This document shows, one piece after another, positions 1-8,757 of a DNA stretch of 64,000 bases. A program made the position numbers and the translations under genes. The notes below the pieces were generated by a model, which had not been told where the DNA came from, did not search any database, and saw nothing but the letters and a program-made list of their open reading frames with translations. The DNA is taken from contig NZ_MRDL01000051.1 of NCBI RefSeq assembly GCF_002008365.1, forward strand, positions 124,001 through 188,000, in the 5' to 3' direction. This stretch comes from Rhizobium leguminosarum bv. viciae USDA 2370 (GTDB lineage: Bacteria > Pseudomonadota > Alphaproteobacteria > Rhizobiales > Rhizobiaceae). Each line of letters begins with the position of its first letter. Position 1 is the first letter of the stretch.

Positions 1-2853
1 CTAGATCAAAGCGTCGTGCAGCAGGCTCGAAACCGACGGCTCGAAGACGTCCTTCACGGCCACCGTGAAATCGTGGCTGGTGGCGTTTCCAGCCGCGTCA
101 TAGGCCTCTGCGGTGAAGGTCAGGCTGTGGGTGCTTTCGTAGTCGATCGCAGCCTTTGTCTGGATCTTGTTGCCGACGAGCTTGAAGATGCCGTCGGCAT
201 CGTCCGTCAGCCGCCATTTCACGGCGCCGCCTTCCGGATCGACCGCCGTGAGGAGGCCGACCGAGGTGCCGATGGCGATATTCTCGGAGACCGAGCCGCG
301 CGAGAAGGCGAGCTTGGTCGGCGCCTGGTTGACAGGGGCTTCGTTGACGTCGAGGACGTTGATCGTGATGTCCTTCTGGACGGTGACCTTGCCGTCCGAA
401 ACCGCGACCTTGATCGTGTGCGACTTGTCCGTCTCGTAATCCAGAGCCTTCGAGGTGACGATGCGATTGCCCTTTATCCGGAAGTGATCGTTCGCCCCGT
501 CGAGCAGCGTATAGGTGAGCGCGTCGCCATCGGCGTCCTTGGCGCTGACCAGACCGACCGTGGTCCAGATCGGCGTGTCCTCGGACAGGGCGGTTTTCGA
601 GAGCTGGATATTGGTCGGCGCGGTGTTGCTGCCGTCGAGCGAGAAGGTTCCCTTGGCGAAATCGTAGACGCCATCGGCAAAGTGCGCGAATTCGACGTCT
701 GTCAGCGTATCCGTCCCTTCCGCGGCGCTCGTCAGGATGTGATCGCCATTGTTCAATGCGAAGGAATAATTGGCGAAATTGCCGGAGAAGATCGCCGTGT
801 CGATGCCCGCACCGCCAAACAGCGCGTCGTTGCCGGCGCCGCCCGTCAATTTGTCGTTGCCGCCATTACCATTGATGATGTCGTTGCCGCCACTGCCGTC
901 GAAAATGTCGTTGCCGTTCGTACCCGTAAACTCGTCGTCGCCGCCGCCGGTCTTGACGTCAATGCCGGAGATATTGCCGGCAATGAAAGCCCCGCGATCT
1001 CCCAACTCGTCGGAAAGATCGAGGTGGGCGCTGTCCGTCAACACCAAGTCGGCTTTATAATTCAAGGTCGGATCGGTCGAATAGACGATCTTGTCAAAGC
1101 TTTCGAACTGCGCGCTCGAGCCGGCAACTGACCATCCCACCGTTTCAAGGACTTCGATGTTCTTGAGCGTTAGGCCCTGCAGCGACGAGGCTTGCAGGGC
1201 ATCAATCCCGGCACCGCCATCGATTGTTCCGGAAAGCGGTGGAGCGAATTGTAAGGTGATAGCATCGTCGCCGTCGCCAGCGTCGATGTCGACAACTTCC
1301 GGGGTAGAGCCGAAGTGCTCACCATCTGAGATCGTATCGTTGCCCGCACCGCCTCTGATGACGTCATTTCCTGCGTCTCCCCAGAGCAGGTCATTGCCGT
1401 CACCGCCATTCAGCGTGTCATTGCCATTTCCGCCATTGATCTCATCGTTTCCGATGCCGCCATTCAGTGTGTCATTGCCAGTTTCGCCACGGATCTCATC
1501 GTTTCCGGCGCCGCCGTTCAACGTGTCTACGCCGTCACCGCCATTGATTTTGTCTTGGCCTGCACCCGTCGTGATCACATTGTCGCCGCTTGAGCCCGTC
1601 ACATTCGCGGAGCCTGAGCCCAGTTCGTCTGCAAGGTCCACCGTCCCTGAATCCGAGATGACCAGGTTCACTGGGACGAGAGGATTGATTGCGGAGTTGC
1701 GGATGACGTCGTAAGCTTCGAACTCCGCGCCGGTCCTGATAATCGTGGCGCCGTTCGTGTCCAGGATATTCAGCGGAGTACCCGGCTCGGTGCTGTTGAC
1801 GGTGAAGGTTTCCGTGGCGAAATTGTAGACGCCATCGGCAAAGCGCGCGAATTCGACGTCTGTCAGCTTGTCCGTGCCCTCAAGTGCGCTCGTCAGGACA
1901 CGGCTGCCATTGTCGATCGCGAGGGAATAATTGGCAAAGTTGCCTGAGAAGACCGCGGTGTCGGTCCCGTCGCCGCCATCGATGGTGTCGTTGCCGGTGC
2001 CGCCGGTCAATTTGTCATTGCCGGCATTGCCATTGATTAGGTCGTCGCCGCCGCTGCCGTCGAAAATATCATTGACGTCGGTGCCCCAAAACTCGTCGTC
2101 GCCACTGCCGGTCTTGGCGTCAACGCCGTCATAGCCGGTAATGAAAGCCCCACGGGCTCCCAATTCGTCGGAAAGATCGAGGTGGGTGCTGTCGGTCACC
2201 GTCAATGACGGACGAATATTAAAAAATGGATCGCTCGAGCCGACGATCTTATCAAAGCTTTCGAACTGTGCGCTCGAACCGCGAACCTGCGAAAACCCCG
2301 TATCAAGGATTTCGATATTCTTGATCGTCAGGCCCTGGAGCGACGGCGCTTGCAGCGTATCGATCCCGGTGCCGCCATCGATTGTTCCTGAAATCTGTAA
2401 CGCGAGTCTGTCTATGGTTATGGAATCGTCGCCAGCGCCGGCGTCAATGTCGATGAGCTCCGGCTGCGGGCCGCCAGGTCCCGGCAGAAAGACGGGAAAA
2501 CCACCATCAGTGATCCTATCGTTGCCGCCGCCGCCGATCAGTTTGTCGTTGCCGCCATTACCGTTGATCGTGTCGTCGCCGGCGCCGCCGTTCAGCGTGT
2601 CCGCGCCGTCACCACCCAGCAGCGTGTCGTTGCCTGTGCCAGTCGTTATCGTGCTGCCGTTGCTCGAACCAGTCACCCTCGCGGAGACCGAACCCAGTTC
2701 ATCGGCCAGATCGGCCACGCCGGAATCCGAGACAATCAAAGTGACAGGCGAGGAAGGATTTGCGGCGGAGTCCCGGATGACGTCGTAAGCTTCGAACTCG
2801 GCGCCGGTCTTGGTAATCGTCGCGCCGTTCGTGTCCAGAATATTCAAGGCCAT
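1..2853 (-). CDS. RTX-type calcium-binding protein with cadherin-like domains
   Basis: A 950-residue protein, probably exported by a type I system and folding when it binds calcium outside the cell. Glycine/aspartate nonapeptides of the GGxGxDxLx type occur in blocks near residues 75-115, 265-300, 420-505 and 665-700. The N-terminal module, starting LNILDTNGATI, recurs near residue 360, so residues 1 to about 355 and about 358-735 are an internal duplication. Two cadherin-like repeats follow (about 745-840 and 845-940), with DxDxD and DxNEAP-type calcium motifs. No Sec signal is visible, which fits type I export. No ABC exporter genes lie in the window. The stop codon occupies the first three bases, so the gene is complete. 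It may be an adhesin or surface-layer protein; no catalytic domain is seen. Confidence 0.9.
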   Translation of the reverse strand: MALNILDTNGATITKTGAEFEAYDVIRDSAANPSSPVTLIVSDSGVADLADELGSVSARVTGSSNGSTITTGTGNDTLLGGDGADTLNGGAGDDTINGNGGNDKLIGGGGNDRITDGGFPVFLPGPGGPQPELIDIDAGAGDDSITIDRLALQISGTIDGGTGIDTLQAPSLQGLTIKNIEILDTGFSQVRGSSAQFESFDKIVGSSDPFFNIRPSLTVTDSTHLDLSDELGARGAFITGYDGVDAKTGSGDDEFWGTDVNDIFDGSGGDDLINGNAGNDKLTGGTGNDTIDGGDGTDTAVFSGNFANYSLAIDNGSRVLTSALEGTDKLTDVEFARFADGVYNFATETFTVNSTEPGTPLNILDTNGATIIRTGAEFEAYDVIRNSAINPLVPVNLVISDSGTVDLADELGSGSANVTGSSGDNVITTGAGQDKINGGDGVDTLNGGAGNDEIRGETGNDTLNGGIGNDEINGGNGNDTLNGGDGNDLLWGDAGNDVIRGGAGNDTISDGEHFGSTPEVVDIDAGDGDDAITLQFAPPLSGTIDGGAGIDALQASSLQGLTLKNIEVLETVGWSVAGSSAQFESFDKIVYSTDPTLNYKADLVLTDSAHLDLSDELGDRGAFIAGNISGIDVKTGGGDDEFTGTNGNDIFDGSGGNDIINGNGGNDKLTGGAGNDALFGGAGIDTAIFSGNFANYSFALNNGDHILTSAAEGTDTLTDVEFAHFADGVYDFAKGTFSLDGSNTAPTNIQLSKTALSEDTPIWTTVGLVSAKDADGDALTYTLLDGANDHFRIKGNRIVTSKALDYETDKSHTIKVAVSDGKVTVQKDITINVLDVNEAPVNQAPTKLAFSRGSVSENIAIGTSVGLLTAVDPEGGAVKWRLTDDADGIFKLVGNKIQTKAAIDYESTHSLTFTAEAYDAAGNATSHDFTVAVKDVFEPSVSSLLHDALI

Positions 2854-3237
2854 ATTAAACTTTCCAAAAAGATGCGTTGCATTCTATGAAAATGAGAAAT
2901 CCTCAGTAGAACTGTTCTTGCAGCTTCAACGGACGACAACCCCCTGGGGATCTATGCCAATCCCCGAATAAGTTTTCAATGCAAAATTGTGTCTTTTAAT
3001 TGCTTTTTTAATGAAAAACTAAGGATGAAATACTGGGAAAACGAATTTTAATTTGAGAACTCAAAGCCATGCTTTGGTTTCGTAAATAGTATTATCTTTC
3101 ATTTTCGGATGGGATGCTCTCGCGAAAATTGTGTTTTCAGCGGGTTCTTCGGTAGGTGCTGCGCCGCGCGACCATTCGCGTCACTATCGCAGGTTGGTGT
3201 TCGCTTCGACTTGTTCAGGCTTCCCGCGCGGGAGACC
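2854..3237. other. AT-rich intergenic region upstream of the RTX gene
   Basis: About 380 bases without a convincing gene. Bases about 2880-3110 are markedly richer in A and T than the rest of the window and should hold the promoter of the minus-strand RTX gene. The short plus-strand frames here have no recognisable product. I could not pick a single convincing -35/-10 pair. Confidence 0.5.
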
Positions 3238-3624
3238 TCACATCAGCTTGATGAGGCCTGCTTCCGTGGGTCTGAAGCCGCAGGCGCGGTAGAAGCCGGT
3301 CAGGTGCGGCTCGAAATCGACATGCAGCCATTCGGCGCCCCGCTCCCGCGCAATCCGCGTCGCCTCCCTGACCAGCCGCGTCGCGATCCCCTGCCTTCGC
3401 ATATCAGGGTGAACCGAGGTGTCGAGGATGAAGGCATGGATGCCGCCGTCCCATGCGACGTTGACGAAGCCGACGAGCTGGTTGTCGTGGTAGGCGCCGA
3501 TATGGGCGAGGCTGCGGGACAGGATGGGGGTGAAGTCGCGCGGGGCAGGGACGCCCCAGGCGGCGGACCAGAGGGCGTCGAATTCGGCGGCGGAGGGGAA
3601 GGGGTCGATGCGGAGTTCTGGCAT
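3238..3624 (-). CDS. GNAT family N-acetyltransferase
   Basis: A 128-residue protein of the Gcn5-related acetyltransferase family, which moves an acetyl group from acetyl-CoA to an amine. The acetyl-CoA pyrophosphate-binding motif is visible as RRQGIATRLV near residues 76-85. It is preceded by the strand containing VGFVNVAWDGGIHAFILDT and followed by FYRACGFRPTEAG, the usual C-terminal part of the fold. The length suits a minimal GNAT. It lies downstream of uvrB on the same strand but about 300 bases away, so it is probably a separate transcript. The substrate cannot be read from the sequence. Confidence 0.85.
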   Translation of the reverse strand: MPELRIDPFPSAAEFDALWSAAWGVPAPRDFTPILSRSLAHIGAYHDNQLVGFVNVAWDGGIHAFILDTSVHPDMRRQGIATRLVREATRIARERGAEWLHVDFEPHLTGFYRACGFRPTEAGLIKLM

Positions 3625-3927
3625 TGGCGATTCCCTTCATTCAGCGGAGCATGGCGCGGAGGCCTTCCCGATAACGGGCCACGTCGGCGTCGCGAGCTCA
3701 TTCCGTCACAGTGACGAGCCGGCCGTCGCGTCGCTCGAATATCCTGTCGTAGAGAAAGTCGATGCCGCGCTGGGCTGGAGCTCGTGGAGGGCCATGTCCG
3801 TCTTGTCATAGGCCGGTGGCGAACTTCATCTGTCGCTACGAAGCTGCTCCTTACAATGCGCTGCTGACCGACCGATACGATGAACCATTTGATCGACGAC
3901 CAACTGAGTGGCAGACGTTTGGCAGCC
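3625..3927. other. Intergenic region with a possible gene relic
   Basis: About 300 bases between uvrB and the GNAT gene with no intact gene. On the minus strand, two adjacent frames give protein-like text (DKTDMALHELQ in one, then GIDFLYDRIFERRDGR in another, ending at a TGA at 3698-3700). This could be the 3' end of a frameshifted gene. There is no start codon and I do not recognise the family, so this is only a suggestion. Confidence 0.25.
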
Positions 3928-6912
3928 TCACCGTCCCGGCCGCCCGGTCTTCCCCTTCGTCCGCCCCTTGCGCTTCTGCTCGCCCGGGTCCTCATAACTG
4001 CCCACGCCCGTCTTCCCGCGCACGACCGGCCGCACGTCATCGCGCTCCGGCTGGCCTTCAAGCAGCGGTGAAAACCGCTTCGTGCCCTTGGCGGCTTCCG
4101 GCTTCTCCGGCAGCGCCCCAATGACGGGCTTTTCCGTTCGGCCGACGGTCATTTCGTCGAGGTCGTTTTTGCGGAAGAGAGTCTTCTTTGCGGGTTCGGT
4201 GATGTCGCGGCCCATCTCGTCCAAGGCGGGCTTGCGGAAGAGGGGGGTGGTGGTGTCGGTGCCTGGGCCCATGTCGTCGATGGAGGGTTTGGCGAAATAG
4301 GAGGTTTGCATCTCGGTTGCCGGCTTGGATCCCCGGGTCGAGCCCTGGGTTGACGGAGGAGCGGAGGAGCTGCGCGCTTTCCCTTCCATCGCCTGCGCTT
4401 CTTCGCGTGCCATCGGGTCGTCCATGGCGGCGAGTTCCACGGCCTTGAGGCGTTTGATTTCGTCGCGGAGGCGGGCGGCTTTTTCGAAGTCGAGGTCGGC
4501 GGCAGCGTCGCGCATGCTCTTTTCGAGCGCGTTGAGGTGGGTCTGCAGGTTGTTGCCGACGAGGTTGCCGCCATCGGCGAAGCCCTTGCCCGAAACGCCG
4601 GAGATATCGGCGCGGACGTGGTCGCGTTCGTAGACGGAGTCGAGGATGTCGGAGATCCTGGCCTTGACCGATTCCGGGGTAATGCCGTGTTCCTGGTTAT
4701 AGATCATCTGCTTTTCGCGGCGGCGGCCGGTTTCCTCCATCGCCCGCTTCATCGAGCCGGTGACCTGGTCGGCATAGAGGATGACCTTGCCGTCGACGTT
4801 GCGCGCGGCGCGGCCGATCGTCTGGATCAGCGAGGTCTCCGAGCGCAGGAAACCTTCCTTGTCGGCGTCGAGGATGGCGACGAAGCCGCATTCGGGAATG
4901 TCGAGGCCTTCGCGCAGAAGGTTGATCCCGACCAGCACGTCGAAGGCGCCGAGGCGGAGATCGCGGAGGATCTCGATACGTTCAAGCGTGTCGATGTCCG
5001 AGTGCATGTAGCGTACGCGCACGCCCTGCTCATGCAGATATTCGGTCAGGTCCTCGGCCATGCGCTTGGTCAGCACGGTGCAGAGGGTGCGGTAGCCCTT
5101 GGCCGCGGTTTCGCGGATTTCGCCGAGCACGTCGTCGACCTGGGTGCGGGCCGAGCGGACCTCGACTGGCGGGTCGATCAGGCCGGTCGGGCGGATCACC
5201 TGTTCGGCGAAGACGCCGCCCGACTGCTCCATCTCCCAGCCGCCGGGGGTGGCCGAAACAGCGATGGTGTCGGGGCGCATGGCGTCCCATTCCTCGAAGC
5301 GCAGCGGCCGGTTGTCCATGCAGGAGGGCAGGCGGAAGCCGTATTCGGCCAGCGTCGCTTTGCGCCTGAAGTCGCCCCGGTACATGCCGCCGATCTGCGG
5401 CACGGTGACATGGCTTTCGTCGATGAAGACGAGGGCGTTGTCGGGGATATATTCGAACAGCGTCGGCGGCGGATCGCCGGGGTCGCGGCCGGTGAGGTAA
5501 CGCGAATAGTTCTCGATGCCCTGGCAGGAACCTGTGGCTTCGAGCATTTCGATATCGTAGCGGGTGCGCTGCTCGAGGCGCTGGGCCTCCAGCAGGCGGC
5601 CGGCCTTTTCCAGCTCGGCCAGGCGCAGCCTGAGCTCCTCCTTGATCGACTTGATGGCGCCGTTCAGCGTCGGGCGCGGGGTGACATAGTGCGAATTGGC
5701 GTAGATCTTCACCGATTTCAGGTCGCCGACCTTCTGGCCGGTGAGCGGGTCGAATTCGGTGATGGCGTCGATCTCGTCGCCGAACATCGAGATGCGCCAG
5801 GCGGCATCCTCAAGGTGGGCGGGGAAGAGCTCGATCGTATCGCCGCGCACCCGGAAGGAACCACGGGTGAAATCCATATCGCGGCGTTTGTATTGCTGGG
5901 CCACGAGGTCGGCCAGCAGCTGGCGCTGGTCGAGCCGGTCGCCGACCGACATCTGGAAGGTCATCGCCGTATAGGTCTCGACCGAGCCGATACCATAGAT
6001 GCAGGAGACCGAGGCGACGATGATGCAGTCGTCGCGTTCGAGCAGCGAGCGCGTCGCCGAGTGGCGCATGCGGTCGATCTGCTCGTTGATCGAGGATTCC
6101 TTCTCGATGTAGGTGTCGGAGCGCGGCACATAGGCTTCCGGCTGGTAATAATCGTAGTAGGAAACGAAATATTCCACCGCATTGTCGGGGAAAAAGTTCT
6201 TGAATTCGGAATAGAGCTGGGCGGCCAGCGTCTTGTTCGGCGCCAGGATGACGGCCGGGCGCTGCGTCGCCTCGATCACCTTGGCCATGGTGAAGGTCTT
6301 GCCGGAGCCGGTGACGCCGAGCAACACCTGGCTGCGGTCGCCATTCTCCAGGCCTTCGACGAGATCGCGGATGGCGGTCGGCTGATCGCCGGCCGGCTCG
6401 TAATCCGACTGCATGCGGATGGCGATGCCGCCTTCGGATTTGTCGGGCCGGGCAGGGCGGTGCGGTGTCCAGATCTTGCCGTTCTTGTGCAGCGGATTGC
6501 CGCTCTCGATCAGCGCCGACAGCGCCTCGACCGTGGCAGTGACGGCGGTGCCGGCCTGCAGCGACGAGGCTTCTTCCAGCGTCGTATCCATGCCCGACAC
6601 GGGATTGAGGCCGGCGGCGGCACGTGTCTTCGGGTCGGTCGAGCCGCCCATGGAGGTGCCGCGCGCCGATTTCGACGCGCTGACGCCGCCGTCGCTGGTT
6701 TTCGTCCTGGCGGCGATTTCCACCTTCTTGCGATGTTTGCCGGCCTTGGAGGCAATCTGGCGCTGGGTCTCGACGCCCGAGGTTTCGGCATCGGCCTCCA
6801 GCTGCTTCACCCAATCGGCAACCGAGCCTGAGAGGGGGGCTCCCTCAAAAGACGATTGAGGGGCTTCCTCGAAGCCATTCGGGGCGGGGGATTTCTTCGG
6901 AGATCTGGCCAT
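3928..6912 (-). CDS. uvrB: UvrABC system protein B (excinuclease subunit)
   Basis: UvrB verifies DNA damage and recruits UvrC in nucleotide excision repair. The helicase-like core starts near residue 165 with SDYEPAGDQPTAIRDL. It shows Walker A GVTGSGKT, the damage-probing beta-hairpin YYDYYQPEAYVP, the DESH box in FIDESHVTVPQ, and a terminal UVR motif (DLDFEKAARLRDEIKRLK) that contacts UvrC. The protein is about 994 residues against about 670 in E. coli. The surplus is an N-terminal tail of about 160 residues and a C-terminal tail of about 170 residues, both low in complexity and rich in K, P, S and T. The reading frame is open a further 57 codons upstream, but that part runs into a repeat element. 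I therefore chose the ATG at 6912 (MARSPKKSPAP), which is also conserved in the partial second copy near 11.0 kb. Confidence 0.95.
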   Translation of the reverse strand: MARSPKKSPAPNGFEEAPQSSFEGAPLSGSVADWVKQLEADAETSGVETQRQIASKAGKHRKKVEIAARTKTSDGGVSASKSARGTSMGGSTDPKTRAAAGLNPVSGMDTTLEEASSLQAGTAVTATVEALSALIESGNPLHKNGKIWTPHRPARPDKSEGGIAIRMQSDYEPAGDQPTAIRDLVEGLENGDRSQVLLGVTGSGKTFTMAKVIEATQRPAVILAPNKTLAAQLYSEFKNFFPDNAVEYFVSYYDYYQPEAYVPRSDTYIEKESSINEQIDRMRHSATRSLLERDDCIIVASVSCIYGIGSVETYTAMTFQMSVGDRLDQRQLLADLVAQQYKRRDMDFTRGSFRVRGDTIELFPAHLEDAAWRISMFGDEIDAITEFDPLTGQKVGDLKSVKIYANSHYVTPRPTLNGAIKSIKEELRLRLAELEKAGRLLEAQRLEQRTRYDIEMLEATGSCQGIENYSRYLTGRDPGDPPPTLFEYIPDNALVFIDESHVTVPQIGGMYRGDFRRKATLAEYGFRLPSCMDNRPLRFEEWDAMRPDTIAVSATPGGWEMEQSGGVFAEQVIRPTGLIDPPVEVRSARTQVDDVLGEIRETAAKGYRTLCTVLTKRMAEDLTEYLHEQGVRVRYMHSDIDTLERIEILRDLRLGAFDVLVGINLLREGLDIPECGFVAILDADKEGFLRSETSLIQTIGRAARNVDGKVILYADQVTGSMKRAMEETGRRREKQMIYNQEHGITPESVKARISDILDSVYERDHVRADISGVSGKGFADGGNLVGNNLQTHLNALEKSMRDAAADLDFEKAARLRDEIKRLKAVELAAMDDPMAREEAQAMEGKARSSSAPPSTQGSTRGSKPATEMQTSYFAKPSIDDMGPGTDTTTPLFRKPALDEMGRDITEPAKKTLFRKNDLDEMTVGRTEKPVIGALPEKPEAAKGTKRFSPLLEGQPERDDVRPVVRGKTGVGSYEDPGEQKRKGRTKGKTGRPGR

Positions 6913-7010
6913 GGCGGGAATATGGAGAGAGTCACCGCGAAAGGGAAGAGGGAAAGAGTACAAAAGGGAAACGAACTGTGTGTTCGGAAGTTGGAATAGT
7001 GAGGGGGCGG

Positions 7011-7281
7011 ATCTTGCTCCCTCTTCTCCCCAGCGGGGAGAAGGTGCCCGTAGGGCGGATGAGGGGGCCAAACGGCACGCCATTCATTGCGCTTCGCTTG
7101 CGCTTCGCTTGCGCTTCGCTTGCGCTTCGCTTGCGCTTCGCTTGCGCTTCGCTTGCGCTTCGCTTGCGCTTCGCTTGCGCTTCGCTTGCGCTTCGCTTGC
7201 GCTCAGCGTATTCGCGGCTTTGCCGCTCACCCCCTCATCGCCTCGCTATCGCTCCGGCACTTCTCCCCGCTGGGGAGAAGA
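7011..7281. repeat. Mosaic palindromic intergenic element (RIME-like)
   Basis: Two inverted arms flank a central tandem repeat. The left arm contains the stem cttctcccc/ggggagaag (7023-7031 and 7035-7043) followed by ggtgcccgtagggcggatga. The right arm is its approximate reverse complement and ends with the same stem at 7260-7268 and 7272-7280. Palindromic elements with this sequence are common between genes in Rhizobiaceae. The name RIME-like is by general resemblance and was not checked. Confidence 0.75.
7091..7200. repeat. Ten exact tandem copies of an 11-bp unit
   Basis: The unit gcttcgcttgc is repeated ten times without a mismatch, with partial units on both sides. It sits between the two arms of the palindromic element upstream of uvrB. 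Eleven base pairs is close to one helical turn. Perfect identity implies recent expansion by slippage, so the copy number is probably variable between strains. Confidence 0.95.
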
Positions 7282-7348
7282 GATTCGTGGCAGCGCCTTG
7301 GTCCCCGCCTGACGGCATCGCGGGTGCGCCAATAGCGGTCGTGCACAC

Positions 7349-7876
7349 TCAAGGCTTGGTCTCCGTCGAGCAACTCATATTCGCATTGAAGAAATTGAGA
7401 TGAATGCGGAGTTTTCCGGCAGTACTGCTGAGCTGGACGGTGACGCCTTCCCCCGAGGGTGAAGTGAATCTGGCGTCGATATTCGATATCCATGTCGGCC
7501 CAACCGGGAATGTCACAATGGTCGTTGCCGGCTCGCCATATTTTATTCGAAAGTCTTGCACGATCAATGCAAACTCATGAAGTTCGCCGTCGCGGTGCTG
7601 TTGGATAGAGGCGATTTTGTCGTCGCATACGAAAAGACCGAGATTCGACCCTTCCACGACCCATTGACCGGGAAGGAAAGAAGAAAGATCGGGATGGAAG
7701 GAAGAAAGCTCCTTCAATTTCCAACCTTTTTCGCTCGCATTCCGTTGGGCATCGGCAAACGAGCTACCCAATTTGAAATCGTGCAAGTCGTCCGGCGTTT
7801 GCGCGCAAGTTGCGCCGCTTGACAGTGCCGTCAGGGCAAAAGCAAAGCTGCAAATTAAAAGCAGTCCATTGGGCAT
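7349..7876 (-). CDS. Hypothetical exported protein
   Basis: A 175-residue protein with a Sec-type signal peptide (residues 1-25, core LLLICSFAFALTALSSG, cleavage after TCA or ATCA). The mature part contains DDLHDFKLGSSFADAQ, a motif seen in small periplasmic proteins that begin 'F.LG.s...a'. Two cysteines remain in the mature region (in FVCDD and at the C-terminal MSCSTETKP), so a disulfide is possible. I do not recognise a named family. It stands alone on the minus strand between the uvrB-side repeat and a plus-strand GNAT gene. The coding frame is good throughout. Confidence 0.7.
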   Translation of the reverse strand: MPNGLLLICSFAFALTALSSGATCAQTPDDLHDFKLGSSFADAQRNASEKGWKLKELSSFHPDLSSFLPGQWVVEGSNLGLFVCDDKIASIQQHRDGELHEFALIVQDFRIKYGEPATTIVTFPVGPTWISNIDARFTSPSGEGVTVQLSSTAGKLRIHLNFFNANMSCSTETKP

Positions 7877-8120
7877 GAAGGCCGGTCCCTGTCTCGAATG
7901 TTCAACGCAGAAATTGTTAAACAGATTGGGAATACCGCCGCAACGCTAACAATTAGGACGATCGCCAAAACGGGAAAAGCCGGAGAAACGCTATCCTATG
8001 GGATAACTGAGATCGCGGCTTGCTCCCTCTTCTCCCGTCGTCGATCGAGCGGCCAAGAGTGTGCTTGCGCCATGCCTCTCTGCAACGTATCGGTGCGTAA
8101 TCGAGGGAACGAGGAGCGCA

Positions 8121-8561
8121 ATGATCCGCATTTTGCAAGACGACGACCAAGCGCAATGGCGTGCGTTGTGGACGGAATATCTGAACTTCGATGGCAGCAC
8201 ACTCGACGCCGCCGTCCATGATCACACCTGGACTCGTCTTTTGAAAGAAGGGGAACCGATGCACTGTGCGCTTGCCCTGGCTGGTGGCAAAGCGGTGGGC
8301 TTCGCGCATTATATCTTCCATCCTTCGACCTGGAGTCTCAGCAATTCCTGCTATCTACAGGATTTATTTGTCGCGCCGACGGTTCGCGGGAAAGGTTATG
8401 GCCGAGCGCTGATCGCCCATGTGTGTGAACAGGCGGCTGCGGCTGGATCGTCGCGCGTGTATTGGCAAACGCAGGAGGATAACGCCCCGGCGATCGCGCT
8501 TTATGAAAAAGTCGCCGAGCGCTCGGGCTACATCCAGTTTCGCAAGTCGGTTCCGAGCTGA
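8121..8561 (+). CDS. GNAT family N-acetyltransferase
   Basis: A 146-residue acetyltransferase of the GNAT fold. The acetyl-CoA loop is VRGKGYGRALIAHV, a textbook Q/RxxGxG/A motif. It is preceded by LQDLFVAPT (strand 4) and followed by VYWQTQEDNAPAIALYEKV, the region that usually covers the end of the fold. The start was set at ATG 8121 (MIRILQDDDQAQW) because GAGGAG lies just upstream, although the frame stays open for 20 more codons. The substrate is unknown. A large palindrome follows the stop codon and may end the transcript. Confidence 0.88.
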   Translation: MIRILQDDDQAQWRALWTEYLNFDGSTLDAAVHDHTWTRLLKEGEPMHCALALAGGKAVGFAHYIFHPSTWSLSNSCYLQDLFVAPTVRGKGYGRALIAHVCEQAAAAGSSRVYWQTQEDNAPAIALYEKVAERSGYIQFRKSVPS

Positions 8562-8599
8562 ACTCTGGGGGTGTCTCTTAAGGGCGCTAACCTTGCCTT

Positions 8600-8705
8600 G
8601 GGCAGTGACGGCGACGGCAGCTTCCCCCCATTCCTGTGACATCCCTCGGGTTAAACCCGAGGACAGGAATGGGGGTGGAGGGATGTCGCCGCCGCTGCCT
8701 CACCA
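8600..8705. repeat. Large composite palindrome between convergent genes
   Basis: Nested inverted repeats: cccccattcctgt at 8625-8637 pairs with acaggaatggggg at 8663-8675, and inside it cctcgggtt pairs with aacccgagg (8644-8662). The outer flanks (ggcgacggcag and the gccgccgctgcc side) also pair in part. It lies between the GNAT and GH15 genes, which converge, so it could stop transcription in both directions. The same 'cattcctgtg' stem recurs near 27.28 kb. Confidence 0.7.
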
Positions 8706-8757
8706 CTACGCCAAGTGTTCTTCCGCCGGTCTCCCAATAACCAAGCAGAGCATATCA

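Noticed and set aside
3698..3830. Possible 3' end of a frameshifted minus-strand gene
   Set aside because: Two short protein-like pieces in different frames, no start codon and no family; kept only as a note in the intergenic entry.
4537..6831. 764-codon open frame on the plus strand opposite uvrB
   Set aside because: It is the antisense of a certain gene, has a composition typical of GC-rich shadow frames and shows no domain.
6913..7083. N-terminal extension of UvrB by 57 residues
   Set aside because: The extra codons lie in the promoter and repeat region; the ATG at 6912 is also conserved in the duplicated copy.
7091..7200. Short regular repeats as a CRISPR array
   Set aside because: Units are 11 bases and directly joined, with no spacers and no cas genes.
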